From Dipteris shenzhenensis (taxonomy: Eukaryota > Polypodiophyta > Polypodiopsida > Gleicheniales): a stretch of DNA of 64,000 nt. The number at the start of each line of letters is the position of its first letter. Position 1 is the first letter of the stretch. The stretch is taken from assembly GCA_047967505.1 (NCBI GenBank), contig CM106538.1; one strand, 5' to 3'. Below the pieces are notes generated by a model that made no database searches, was not told the DNA's origin, and saw only the letters and a list, made by a program, of their open reading frames with translations. Shown piece by piece: positions 20,298 to 29,818 of the stretch. Both the position numbers and the translations under genes were made by a program.

Positions 20298-21030
20298 GGA
20301 AGATTTGCTTGAAGGCCAAGGGAGATTCGCTGCTGCAATCTTGGATGAACCATTGCTGCATTTCTTGCGGGGAAGATAGCATGAGGAGAGTATGTTGGGA
20401 GGCCCTCAAGCTTTTCTGCTCATCATTCTGGATAAGGCTTTAAATGTATTCATCTAATTTAGATCCTTCAAGGGGCCTTTGTGCATCATCAAGCATGGGA
20501 GTGAATGGATGAGGAGTAGGAGATGGCAACGGAGGAGTGGTACCATATTCAGGAGGGGGACTGACATATTCAAGAGAGAAAGGGGAAGAGCATTGATGAA
20601 CAATTTCCAAGTCTTCCATGAGGGGCTTTAATACCTTCTTTAGATGCTCTCGAGCCGGAAGACGAACTATTGCTCCTTGAATTGTCAGCACCATCTCTGT
20701 GGCAAAAACACCAAAAGGAAGGTGGCAGTTAAGAAAATCATTGCCAATGACCATGTCTACCCCCTGAGATTCTAGCTAATAGAAGTCGATCGAAGTTGAA
20801 TGTACATTAAGGGAGATTGGAATATTGGAAGCAAAATGTTTGTAGGCTATGAAAACACTACCTATAGTTGAGCCATGCATCTAGTCATGCGATTATAATT
20901 CCTGCCAGCAAGCCTGGGGAAGTGCTCTGTATTTACAAATATTGAAACCTGAGCTAGTATCAACAAGAGCTACTAAAGAATAGGGAGGAATGTCAGGGAG
21001 ATGAAGCTGTACATTTATTAGCCAGGTCTT
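20298..21030 (-). pseudogene. Pararetrovirus aspartic protease and linker to Pol
   Basis: Minus strand. PPYSLVALVDTSSGFNIC at ~20945-20985 contains the active-site triad in the form DTSS instead of DTG/DSG. The C-terminal hydrophobic motif is VDMVIGNDFLNCHLPF at ~20715-20765. It is followed by an open frame to 20440 with a Pro-rich linker (SPPPEYGTTPPLPSPTPHP). The protease would cut the viral polyprotein. One stop interrupts at ~20775. Confidence 0.75.
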
Positions 21031-21604
21031 CATGGGATTATGAATCGAAGAAGCTGGTTGGGTAAAAAAATCTTGCAGAGAGAAAACAGTGGTAGAGGGG
21101 CTAGCATTAGTGGAAAGAGAATAGAGCTTACATTGGGTCAGATGTTCTACTACCTTGCGATCAAGAGAATCTATTGATGACTGGAGTTTGGTGTAGTTTT
21201 CTATGATTGATGGATTTTGAGGCCATCAATGCTAATGCCAGGACTTTCGAATTGGTTGTAGCATAAAGGCCATTGAGAAGAAGACATCTCAGCTTTTGGA
21301 GCAGGGCTAGTATGGGGAAATATAGGTTGGAGGGGAGGAGCTAGTGCAGAGAGAGTAGACACAGGGGTTCGCCAGATAGGAAGGGGAAGATGACTGGAAG
21401 GTGGAATAGGTGTATGGGCAGAATGGGGAGGTCGGAAAATAGGACTAGAATACCGAGTGGATGGCTGATGGCGGTAAGTTGGGGATGCTAGAGAGGATTC
21501 ATAGAGTTCTTCGGAATTCTCTAGATCTCAGCTAAAGCCCCTACCTTTACCGTGGCCCCGATGCATGGAGCCTTGAGAGAACCCCTTAGGATAGTGTCAT
21601 GAAG
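21031..21604 (-). other. Pararetrovirus linker between coat and protease
   Basis: A poorly conserved, Pro/Ser-rich stretch with stops in all minus frames, lying between the coat-protein C-terminus and the protease. It is probably the disordered polyprotein linker. No motif could be recognised. Confidence 0.4.
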
Positions 21605-22010
21605 GGGGTCATTCTTCGGGTGAATCACTGGAGCTCGTTGAAGAGATTTCAATGTCGATGTGGAAGGGGTCGCATTGGTGAGGATAATTCATCAGGCTAT
21701 AAACATTGGGATCATCTTCATCAGCACGAACCATGCATGAATAATCCTGAGAGTAATCATAAGAATCATTCAATTGACAAGCTAAACACTGAGGGGTATC
21801 TGATTCAAAACATTCTAGCATGGATTCACTAGATTTGCCTTGGGAAACAACTTCCCATTGGTTGCGATGCTGGATAGTAGTAAAGAAACCCTTGAGTTGG
21901 CATTGTTGAGAGTTACGTGGCTTCTCAGTGCAGTCTTTGGCAAAATGACCCTTTTTCCCACAAATAAAACAACTAAATTTACTAGCTGTGAAAGGGCGGT
22001 GTCATAGGAA
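21605..22010 (-). pseudogene. Pararetrovirus coat protein C-terminus with CCHC knuckle
   Basis: The knuckle CFICGKKGHFAKDC (C-x2-C-x4-H-x4-C) is encoded at 21930-21971 on the minus strand, directly followed by a Lys/Arg-poor stretch and an acidic tail open to 21609 (CMVRADEDDPNVYS, TSSSDSPEE). Caulimovirid coat proteins end this way; the knuckle binds pregenomic RNA. This part is present only in the right-hand genome copy, because the left copy is cut at 10970. Confidence 0.82.
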
Positions 22011-22179
22011 TCATTGGGGACACCTGAAATAGCGCTTGCGCCATCGTAGACATCAAAGCTTTGGAAAAGAAGTCAATCCATATGAGCATTTGGAATGTTG
22101 GGTCTGGGATCTTTTGTAACTTTTGGAGCATGGCTTGTTCGAGGGACAGAACTACTTTTGTCCCACAAATTATTCATAG

Positions 22180-23261
22180 ACAAAAGAAGAGATGCCAATC
22201 TTTTTGAGTTTCTTGCAAAGAGTTTGTTCAATGCATTGGCATCTGATATATACCTAGACCATTTGGAAGAGATTAGTAAACATGAAGTCTGCTACGGTCT
22301 TGTGGACTTCTTGAGGCACATTGTTGATAGTAACAATTTTTGTTTGTGCCTCGAGGAGAGCCATGACAGCGTCGCCAAGTCGATGAGGTAAACTATAGAG
22401 ATAATGGCATTTGGCAGAAGTGTCAGAAAAAAGGCCAGATCTATAAATTAGCTATTGTACATGAGTGTTATAGGCCTCTAGCTGGAAAAGATCACAAAGT
22501 TGCAGAGTAGAATACTCATTGGATGCTTGTGTACAATCATCAATGAATGTCAATAGAAAGTGATTAGAGATTGCTACAATCAAGGCATCAGGAGCATTGG
22601 GTTGGTGATTACCATCAACACTGGAAAAGATTTGCTCTTCTGATTCGTCATCAAAAAGGAACTCCCACCAATTGCTAAGTACACTAGTGAAGCCTTTGGT
22701 AGTCTCAACTGCAGCATCATGGGGATTCCATTTGTACACTGTGACTAGAGACATCATGTGACCATAAAATATTTTCAAGAGATCCTTCATTGCCTAAGGA
22801 GAGGCAGCATCAATATTAAGGATATAACCTGGAAGGGATTTTTCCTGCAAGCATCGCTACAAATCAGGTTGCTCATCGCAATCGCTGTCCATAAAATGAG
22901 TTTGGAATTTGGCACGCATGAACTGGGAGCCAGGGGCATCATGAAAAGTTATACAACATCCATGCCATGGTTGCTGCTGTTGTTTTTGTTGTTGTTGTGG
23001 TGCCGGATCTTCATCCATTGGCTCAACCTTCACTCCTTGATTCATGTAAAGTGTTGGGAGATCAGTGGAGGATGAAGTCTTAGATCTAGGAGAAGCAAGT
23101 GGTGATTGTGAAGGGAGCTGAGGAGGTGGCAAGGGCATGGGATCAACGGGTTGTGGAGGAGTAGCAACTGCTTTGAAAGGATCGTGTGGGTCAACATTGG
23201 AAAAATGGGTAGGATCAGTCCATTCATGTTGGTGGCCCAAGTGCCAAGTATTATCACACAA
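22180..23261 (-). pseudogene. Pararetrovirus coat protein, main part
   Basis: Minus frame 23261-22857 is rich in Pro and Gln (a PQQQQKQQQQP run) and ends QFMRAKFQTHFMDSD. After a shift, 22790-22452 reads MKDLLKIFYGHMMSL, FTSVLSNWWEFLFDDESEEQ and LLTFIDDCTQASNEY, a helical capsid core with the WW-containing motif seen in caulimovirid coat proteins. 22180-22420 has only short frames. It forms the icosahedral or bacilliform shell. Confidence 0.72.
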
Positions 23262-23879
23262 GTGGGAGGACTCAGTAACAGGCTGAACAAACTGTGAATC
23301 TATAGAAGGGACTGAAGTGGTAGGTAGAATATGAATAGACTAAGGGAGGATAGGCCAAATCATAAGACTAATAGCCTTCAATGGAGTGAATGAACCATCT
23401 ATAGGAGTGGTAGAGGCTGGAGGCAAGGAAGGAGGAAAAGACTTATGCACAGAGGAATGTACAGAGGGAACAAGACTAGTGTGTAGCTGTTTGAGTTCTT
23501 TTAGTACAGTTTGGGTATTCTAATCTAATTTACCAACAGCTAAATTGTGTGAGTTGCACCAATTCAATTGTTGTTGCTCTATTGGCATGTCATTATCATC
23601 CACCTATGTCAATGCATAAGGAGCATGCACTGACTTAAGCGTGCCATCCTCGAATGTAGACTGGAATCCTTTGGAGCAGGGCCAATTTACTAGACGAACC
23701 ATATTCATAGGATGGAAACGCTCGGAAGCAGTAATGTTATCATAGTTCATATGATGATATGATGGGAGATTGACGACAATAGTAGCATCGATAGGTAGGC
23801 AAGCGACACTTGTGGAAGACATCTAGTCATGAATGGCATCAGCCTTTTCAGGCACAGCAGACTTTGAGCAGAGGTAGTT
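23262..23879 (-). other. Pararetrovirus stretch between movement and coat domains
   Basis: About 600 bases with only short frames (e.g. 23822-23604), matching a much shorter counterpart in the left copy near 12000-12230. The left copy therefore has a deletion of roughly 300-450 bases here relative to the right copy. No motif recognised. Confidence 0.45.
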
Positions 23880-24782
23880 GCTTCAGATGTTGAGTCAGGG
23901 ACATCATCAGGAGCGCCTACTATGGAAACATGGGAGGAAGATGGAAAAGAAAGGCACATCACTCTTTTTCCATGATCACGATGAGGGTGAAGCTTGATGA
24001 CAAACTTGGAGGGAGCATCTTTAATTTGGAATGTACGAAGTTGAGAAGAAGCTTCCTCAAGAACATTCTGGTAATCCATTTCCCATTCAACAGGCATGGG
24101 AAGAGCATCAAACTTGAAGCGAGTAACATCTGCATTAGTTTTTCCATAAAGAATACACTCATCTTTTGTGTTGACATGATGGGGAATAAGATTGAAAGTA
24201 GATAATAAATAGTTGGATAGACCTGACATGAATTGCACAATACACAGAATGGGGTTTCATAGAGAGACCATTGACCTGGACATAAAGATGAAGTGCAATA
24301 GAAAGATGTGGATCTGCTAAGGACATCTTAAAGTTCAGATACACAATTGTATGGACAGGTTCATGATTAAGGTTACCATGAATAAGACTGATTCTAGCAT
24401 CTTTGGTATGAAGATGACGGGTATCTACAAGACTAGCCATACATGTGACATTTACACCCATATGGAATAATGGTTCTATAGCTAAGACGAAACAACCATA
24501 GTGTATGTACTGGTATCCTGAGTTCTGAAAAGCATCAATCTCATGGGGAGTAAATAGAGGAAGATATACACCAATGGATCCTTCGTCAGCAATATTAACA
24601 ACCACTTCAGAAACTTTAATATGCTTGAGAGCACAAAAGTGGAAAGCAAAGAACTTGTAGATATCTTCAGGGTTGATAATCGGCATGTTCCAAGCAGCCT
24701 TGGGATCAGTAATTTCAGAGAAAGAAGAAGCTGCACGGGTAGAGGTGAAGAAGGAAGAGAAAGATCGGATTGCAATAGCCAT
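23880..24782 (-). pseudogene. Pararetrovirus movement protein (30K superfamily)
   Basis: Start at 24782, 33 bases inside the homology boundary. The open frame to 24159 contains QYIHYGCFVLAIEPLF, the conserved Asp region DTRHLHTKDARI, and GNLNHEPVHTIVYLNFKMSL, the strand pattern of caulimovirid movement proteins. A one-base shift near 24235 moves the frame to 24238-23747, which ends with KLHPHRDHGKRVMCLSF. Better preserved than the copy at 13096. Regulation would come from the polycistronic genomic RNA, as no promoter sits directly upstream here. Confidence 0.8.
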
Positions 24783-24815
24783 TGGATATATGAAGGCTTG
24801 GAGACTTTACTACTC

Positions 24816-25124
24816 CCACAGAGACCTCAGGCTACAAAACCTGCCCTCCCTTGCAACACATGATGAGGATCCAGGTGGCCTACAGATTGTGCATTCATTG
24901 GGGAGGCATGGACATTGATCCCCATGGAGCAATGCTCTAACATGACCAGATCTCAAGTCATTCATAGCTTGCCGGGCCAAGTCAAAGTCTATGTGTGTTT
25001 TGCAACAACAAACATTCCTATCTTTGAGTTTCTTGATGTAGTAGGGCTTACAATGCTCAAAGCTCCTCTGCCTAATTGAAATGTTTGGATTCTGATCCAC
25101 AAACTTGAGATACAACTCCGTCTG
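24816..25124 (-). pseudogene. Unknown Cys-rich family protein, second exon (truncated)
   Basis: Minus-strand frame beginning after a splice acceptor (CATCAG at 25125, or CAG three bases on). It reads TELYLKFVDQNPNISIRQRS, SFEHCKPYYIKKLKDRNVCC, CKTHIDFDLARQAMNDL and then a Cys cluster CPCLPNECTIC. It ends where pararetrovirus sequence begins at 24815. Spliced to the exon ending at 28134 it keeps frame. I do not know a function; the CCC-x3-H and C-x-C-x4-C pattern suggests metal binding. I have an impression that multi-copy predicted proteins of early-diverging land plants share this pattern, possibly a DNA transposon. Confidence 0.6.
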
Positions 25125-25129
25125 CTGAT

Positions 25130-25489
25130 GCAACATGCGAGAACAACAGAATAATGAGCCTCCTTTTTGCTACTACTAAAAGAATACAAAACACAATCTA
25201 ATTAAAGTATGTAATGAAGCAAAACAATTTTCAACCACCATGTTGGTTTAGGACAGTCACAATTTCAATCACCAAGATGGTTTAGGACATGTTTAGGATA
25301 GTCGCAATTTCAACCACCGAGATGATTTAGGACACTGTCACACTTTCAATCACCAGGATGGTTTAGCCTGATGGTCTCAACTTCACATATTAGACAATAA
25401 CAAGTATATTTCTTTTTATTTTTGAATTTTGCCATTAGAAAATAACAATATATTGCTTTTCATTTTCGAATTCCACAATTTAACAGTGG
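25130..25489. repeat. Degenerate repeats in the intron, right part of intron in transcript sense
   Basis: Four imperfect copies of a ~40-base word (TTTCAATCACCAAGATGGTT followed by TAGGACA) lie at about 25245-25370. Related words (CAACCACTAGGCTGGTTTAG) return beyond the inserted LTR element at 27770-28120, showing the two parts belonged to one intron. Confidence 0.6.
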
Positions 25490-25494
25490 TATAT

Positions 25495-25783
25495 TGTTGG
25501 GATATCTCAAGGTGTATGCCTCAGGCACACCTTATGTTTCTATGTGTGAGTGCTAGAGGCACAGTTAGGTGCCCACAAGCACAGTTAGGTGGTGGAAAAG
25601 CCACATAGGATGATTGAGTGAATCTAGGAGCAGATTGAGGAGATGATTGTGGAGCTTTGAGGTCATCAGTGATGTCAGTGACCTTGTATGAGGTGCCTAC
25701 TTAAGGACCTCTTTCTTCTTCATTCTATAAGCAAGTATTCTGATTTTGTGTCAACTCTACTCTTTCCTTTCAGTGTTCCAACA
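25495..25783 (+). repeat. 5' LTR of the non-autonomous element
   Basis: 289 bp, TGTTGGGATATC to GTTCCAACA, flanked on the left by TATAT. It contains TACTTAAGG and TTCTATAAG near its 3' third as possible core promoter elements. Confidence 0.93.
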
Positions 25784-25795
25784 TGGTATCAGAGC
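25784..25795 (+). other. Primer-binding site of the non-autonomous element
   Basis: TGGTATCAGAGC directly abutting the LTR end. Confidence 0.93.
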
Positions 25796-26640
25796 CATTT
25801 GATCCCCCTTGAGCCCATTTCTGCCACATCATCATCATCATCTTCTTCTTCTTCTTCACCATCTCTCCCTCTTCTCCCAAAAATTTGCTTGAGCTTGTTC
25901 TCCTTCAATCCTCAACCATTTCCCACGCCCTTTCTGTTGGAGATCCCTCTTGTTAGGGCAAATTTCGGGCTGCAAGCAATTGGAGAATAACCTGCTCTGC
26001 TGGTCGTCATTGTGTGAACTTCGTCGAATCTTCTTTCTGCAAGTTCTCTATGCCTGCTCTGTCTTTTCCTAATTCCTTCCAGGGCAAGCTTCTCCATACC
26101 TAGAGCTACCTTGTGCTGAAATCTGAGCAGCAATGGCTACATATTGAAGGAGAAAACAGAGAAAAACCAGTCGACTTTGTTCATGAAGGTGAAGGCGACC
26201 TGACACATATTTTCGCCTCTTCTTCCCAGAAGATCTACTGTGGTATACCAGCTTTCTTTTGCCTCAGAAAGCCCTCTTTCTTTTGCTTTGAAGAGTGTGA
26301 TATGAGCCCTCCAAGTTCAGCTCTCTAGTTTTGACAGTTTTGACATACTTTTGAAAATGATGCTACATAAAATGCTACTCTAGCATTTCTGGTCTTTTGA
26401 AGTTTTTAATAACTTCACTACAAGTGTTGCTTCAGTTTTGTTTTGACTTGCTAGACCTGGTTGTGATTGGAAAGTGTTTATTTCATTCACTTCTATGAAG
26501 CATGCAAAAAGTAGCATCATTGTTTGAAAACTAGTCACTACTATTTGCTACATCAAGTGCCTATACTTTGGAAGTATTTTAGTTCTTTTTGCCTTGTAAG
26601 AGAGAGAAGACACTACCCAATACTTGGGTTAGAGCATCTC

Positions 26641-27042
26641 ATGGCTTGCTTATGCCAAATATGTGAAAAGCCAAAACATCAAGCAATGTCTTGTTATGCT
26701 ACAAAGGATGAAAATGCCAACCTGACTTCCTTATTGAAGATTGCCAAAACAATGGTTGCCAAAAAGGAAGCAAATACAGAGATCTACACTCTCATGGCAC
26801 TTTTATTTGACTTCAAGTACAAGAAAAAGATGAAGGTCAGACACCTAAGATATGCTTCTCTACACAACTACGGAGATGACAAGATAATTGTTCTCATGAA
26901 GGATATGACTTTCAGATCCACTTGTTCTATCATAGTACCATCTTATAAGGCACTAGACACTGCCCATGTGGTAAGACCTTGCCTTAACATGGATATTTTG
27001 CCTCCACAAGATGAGGCATCCCATGAAGATTATGCATTTTAA
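26641..27042 (+). CDS. Zinc-knuckle ORF of the non-autonomous LTR element
   Basis: 133 codons from the ATG at 26641 (an upstream in-frame ATG at 26524 would add 39 residues). The N-terminus carries one CCHC knuckle, CQICEKPKHQAMSC. The rest is basic and helical (KTMVAKKEANTEIYTLMALL, KYKKKMKVRHLRYASL) and ends ASHEDYAF with TAA at 27040-27042. A knuckle is the RNA-binding part of Gag, so the product may help package the element's RNA. I recognise no capsid domain. Intact frame, in keeping with the nearly identical LTRs. It may equally be a remnant without function. Confidence 0.5.
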   Translation: MACLCQICEKPKHQAMSCYATKDENANLTSLLKIAKTMVAKKEANTEIYTLMALLFDFKYKKKMKVRHLRYASLHNYGDDKIIVLMKDMTFRSTCSIIVPSYKALDTAHVVRPCLNMDILPPQDEASHEDYAF

Positions 27043-27403
27043 ATCATCTCTATGTATGCTCCAGATCTCTCTTTTTATGTCAAGGTACTCAGCCTGGATA
27101 GTCCTCCAAAATGAATGAAAATAAATTATTGTGTGTTGTGTGTTTTGTAAACACCTCTGGTCACCTTATGATGTAGGCCATGTGTATGTTTTGTTCCATG
27201 GTACCTCTTGCAGACATTGTGTGCATGTACATGCAAGGGAGATAACCATTGGAAGGTCTGTTTGTATCCCTTTCTGTTTACCTTACACCCAAGGAAACCC
27301 TTGCTAGCATGAGAACTTAGCCATAGATTTATCCTTGACCACCATGAGATGGCATGAGAAACTATGAGACTAGATGTATCCTTGACATAGCTTGAGGCAT
27401 TCC

Positions 27404-27417
27404 CTTGAGGGGGGGTT
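27404..27417 (+). other. Polypurine tract
   Basis: TTGAGGGGGGGTTT immediately before the 3' LTR; the priming site for plus-strand DNA. Confidence 0.75.
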
Positions 27418-27706
27418 TGTTGGGATATCTCAAGGTGTATGCCTCAGGCACACCTTATGTTTCTATGTGTGAGTGCTAGAGGCACAGTTAGGTGCCCACA
27501 AGCACAGTTAGGTGGTGGAAAAGCCACATAGGATGATTGAGTGAATCTAGGAGCAGATTGAGGAGATGATTGTGGAGCTTTGAGGTCATCAGTGATGTCA
27601 GTGACCTTGTATGAGGTGCCTACTTAAGGACCTCTTTCTTCTTCATTCTATAAGTAAGTATTCTGATTTTGTGTCAACTCTACTCTTTCCTTTCAGTGTT
27701 CCAACA
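27418..27706 (+). repeat. 3' LTR of the non-autonomous element
   Basis: 289 bp, the same as the 5' LTR except for one base seen by eye, followed by the TATAT target duplication. Confidence 0.93.
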
Positions 27707-27711
27707 TATAT

Positions 27712-28120
27712 GACATGAATAGCAAGAAATTAAATTTAATGAATTTAAGTACTAAAAAATACAATAATTTCAACCATCGGGCTAGTCAATAACTAATGTT
27801 TGTTCAACCACATTGGTTCAGGACAATCACATAACTGGTGATTGAGCTGAAGCAGCCACAGTTGCATGATGTTCCAACCACTAGGCTGGTTTAGTAAAAT
27901 AACAATATATTGCGAAATAGGACAACAACTAATGTTTGTTCAACCGCATTGGTTCAAGACAATCACATCACTGGCGATTGAGCTGAACCAATCTACGATT
28001 GCAAGATGTTCCAATCACTGGTTTGGTTTAGGACAATCACATTTAGTCCAAGCCTAGTTTAAGAAAATAAACAAGTAAACTATCCCAAAGCTCAATCACA
28101 AACAACTACTAGGCTGGTTT
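27712..28120. repeat. Degenerate repeats in the intron, other side of the LTR insertion
   Basis: Repeated segments GTTTGTTCAACC, CAATCACATCACTGG and GATTGAGCTGAACC occur twice at ~27795-27870 and ~27935-28010, with CACTAGGCTGGTTTAG variants. They match the repeats at 25245-25370. Confidence 0.6.
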
Positions 28121-28133
28121 AGGCACCACTGAC

Positions 28134-28937
28134 CTGCGTTGTATCTAGCATGTGTATGATGTGCTCCTTAAATGCCTTTCGTCCTGTCTGCTTCTTATAG
28201 ATGCCCTTTCTATTTGGAGAAACTCTTGTATTTTCATGCCAAAATGTCGTCACTATAGCAATGAATTTTGCACTTATGCTGCCTCTCCTTTTCTTGCATT
28301 CTGTTGAAGCCCATAGACTTCTCGGATCGAGATGATCGTGCATTGATTCTACTCTATGTTCAATCGTTGGAGCCATGTTGGTCCCTCTGATTGACAACAT
28401 CTTCGACATTGTGTGCCCAAGATGTTTCTCCTTTGTTTTAGGGGACACCAACATAGCTAATGTCGCCCTCTTTGCAGCTAGTTGATCTAAGCTATGCACC
28501 CCTTTCACTTTCTATAGGCCATTTCTCAAGTTAGAGAGCATCGCCTCTTAGGCATGCATCTCTCGAGGTGTCGGTAGGGTTGTTACTCTACAAACTTTAG
28601 GGTGCAAGCTAAAGCTTGTGAAGACTCAAGAACTGCTGGTAATCACTTGACTCGCCTGATATTGCTGCCTCGAATGCTCCCACCAATCGTGACACCATAG
28701 CTCATGTTCTTCACTTCGATGGCAATGATCGAATGCCTGCATCTACAATCGCTTCTTGTTGCTGCTTTGCAAGGTTTCTCATTGTTTCTCCTTTCACAGA
28801 TGTTGCAAGAGTGTCTTCCGTTGCTGATTCGACACCGTGCTAGCACTTTCCTCGACCCACACTCTATTCCTTGTGCCTTGACCTAGCTTTTCAGCTTTTG
28901 TGTCTCGTAGCCTCTGTCTGCTTCTCTTGCAAGCCAT
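28134..28937 (-). pseudogene. Unknown Cys-rich family protein, first exon
   Basis: Minus strand. A possible start MACKRSRQRLRDTKAEKLGQ lies at 28937, with a frame interrupted by stops near 28800 and 28750. The open part 28508-28134 reads VHSLDQLAAKRATLAMLV, TFWHENTRVSPNRKGIYKK and ends HIIHMLDTTQ at 28134. It is followed at once by GTCAGT, a good 5' splice site, which joins in phase 0 to the exon at 25124. Basic and helical overall. The intron would be ~3.0 kb, of which 2.2 kb is the inserted LTR element. Confidence 0.55.
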
Positions 28938-29818
28938 GGTGAGCTGCATGTTGCCATTGACACCAAGGCCATGATCAATCTAGAATACACCCAAGGAAGC
29001 TAGCTGGTGAGGCAAGCAAAGAATAGAAGACAACTTAACCCGAAAGAAGACAATGGCAAACTAAAGTCTATGCAAGGACATGTCGAGGTGCGTGTGGGTT
29101 GCAGGGCATTTGTAGGGTGGGGGTAGGTTGCAAGTACTTAAATCTTCCAAGATTTGATGGGCAGGAGGTGTGAAAATTCAAAATTCATGGGAATAGCAAA
29201 ATTTCAGCCATCCGTTTTTCCCCCTCCGACGATACACATAAGCAAAATTGGATATTCCAAACAAATGCAATGTGGCCTAAAATGATTCTAAAGACAAATA
29301 GGCCAAAGGGCACGCTATCGTGTTTGATGCTGTGTATTATTAAATGCAATGACCTTTAGCATGCTTATGAGCCATATAGCAAGCAAGTGCATGGAAAAAG
29401 AAACAATTCAAAATTGTAAATAGTTTTGGATTTATTAAAATATCTTTGCACATGCACAAATTGCACTTTTTCAACTTCTTCCATTTTAGGATAAATCTAG
29501 ATACCAATACCAACAACTATCAATGTTTTAAGACCACCATGCACTAGTCCCAATAGTTTGGATTCCAAATTTTCAATCCATTTTGGTTTTCAACAAATCA
29601 AAAGAAATTTATGGAGCATGTCCTCAAATGGGTATGCATCACTTTAGCACAACATTAGAGGCCCATTAACCCATGCATAATGATCTCATTTAGGTGTGTC
29701 CTTGGATTGAGGAGAAGCTCATGTAGTGTACTTTAGAATGATTACTTGGTTGCATGTATGTATAGAATAAAATTTTGATGTTTTTGAATAAAATGCTATA
29801 TCCTATAGAATTTAGGAT
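28938..29818. other. Unassigned region
   Basis: About 880 bases, AT-rich towards the right. I see no gene, repeat or element end in it apart from being the left flank of the gypsy element; the last five bases, AGGAT (29814-29818), are its target duplication. Confidence 0.5.

Larger units (their letters stand above)
10970..24815 (-). mobile_element. Endogenous pararetrovirus (Caulimoviridae), terminally redundant
   Basis: Reading leftward from 24815, the domains are movement protein, coat protein with CCHC knuckle, aspartic protease, reverse transcriptase, RNase H, a non-coding region with a TATATAAG promoter, then movement and coat protein again up to 10970. This is the caulimovirid order and more than one genome length. 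From one movement-protein start (24782) to the next (13096) is ~11.7 kb, or ~6.6 kb without the LINE at 15227-20285. All frames carry stops or shifts. There is no integrase or LTR, as expected for a passively integrated DNA-stage virus. Genus cannot be decided here. Confidence 0.85.
25495..27706 (+). mobile_element. Young non-autonomous LTR retrotransposon (copia-type)
   Basis: Total 2212 bases: two 289-bp LTRs (25495-25783 and 27418-27706), starting TGTTGG and ending CCAACA, an initiator-Met primer site at 25784-25795, a polypurine tract at 27404-27417, and a 5-bp target duplication TATAT at 25490-25494 and 27707-27711. I see one difference between the LTRs (C/T at the base before AAGTATTCTGATT). 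The 1.6-kb interior has one zinc-knuckle ORF and no protease, integrase or polymerase, so the element must borrow enzymes from an autonomous partner. Confidence 0.93.

Noticed and set aside
24810-24830. Pararetrovirus insertion flanked by a target-site duplication
   Set aside because: No duplication found between 24815 and 10970; caulimovirids integrate by end joining, and the left end is joined to PLE/telomere-like DNA.
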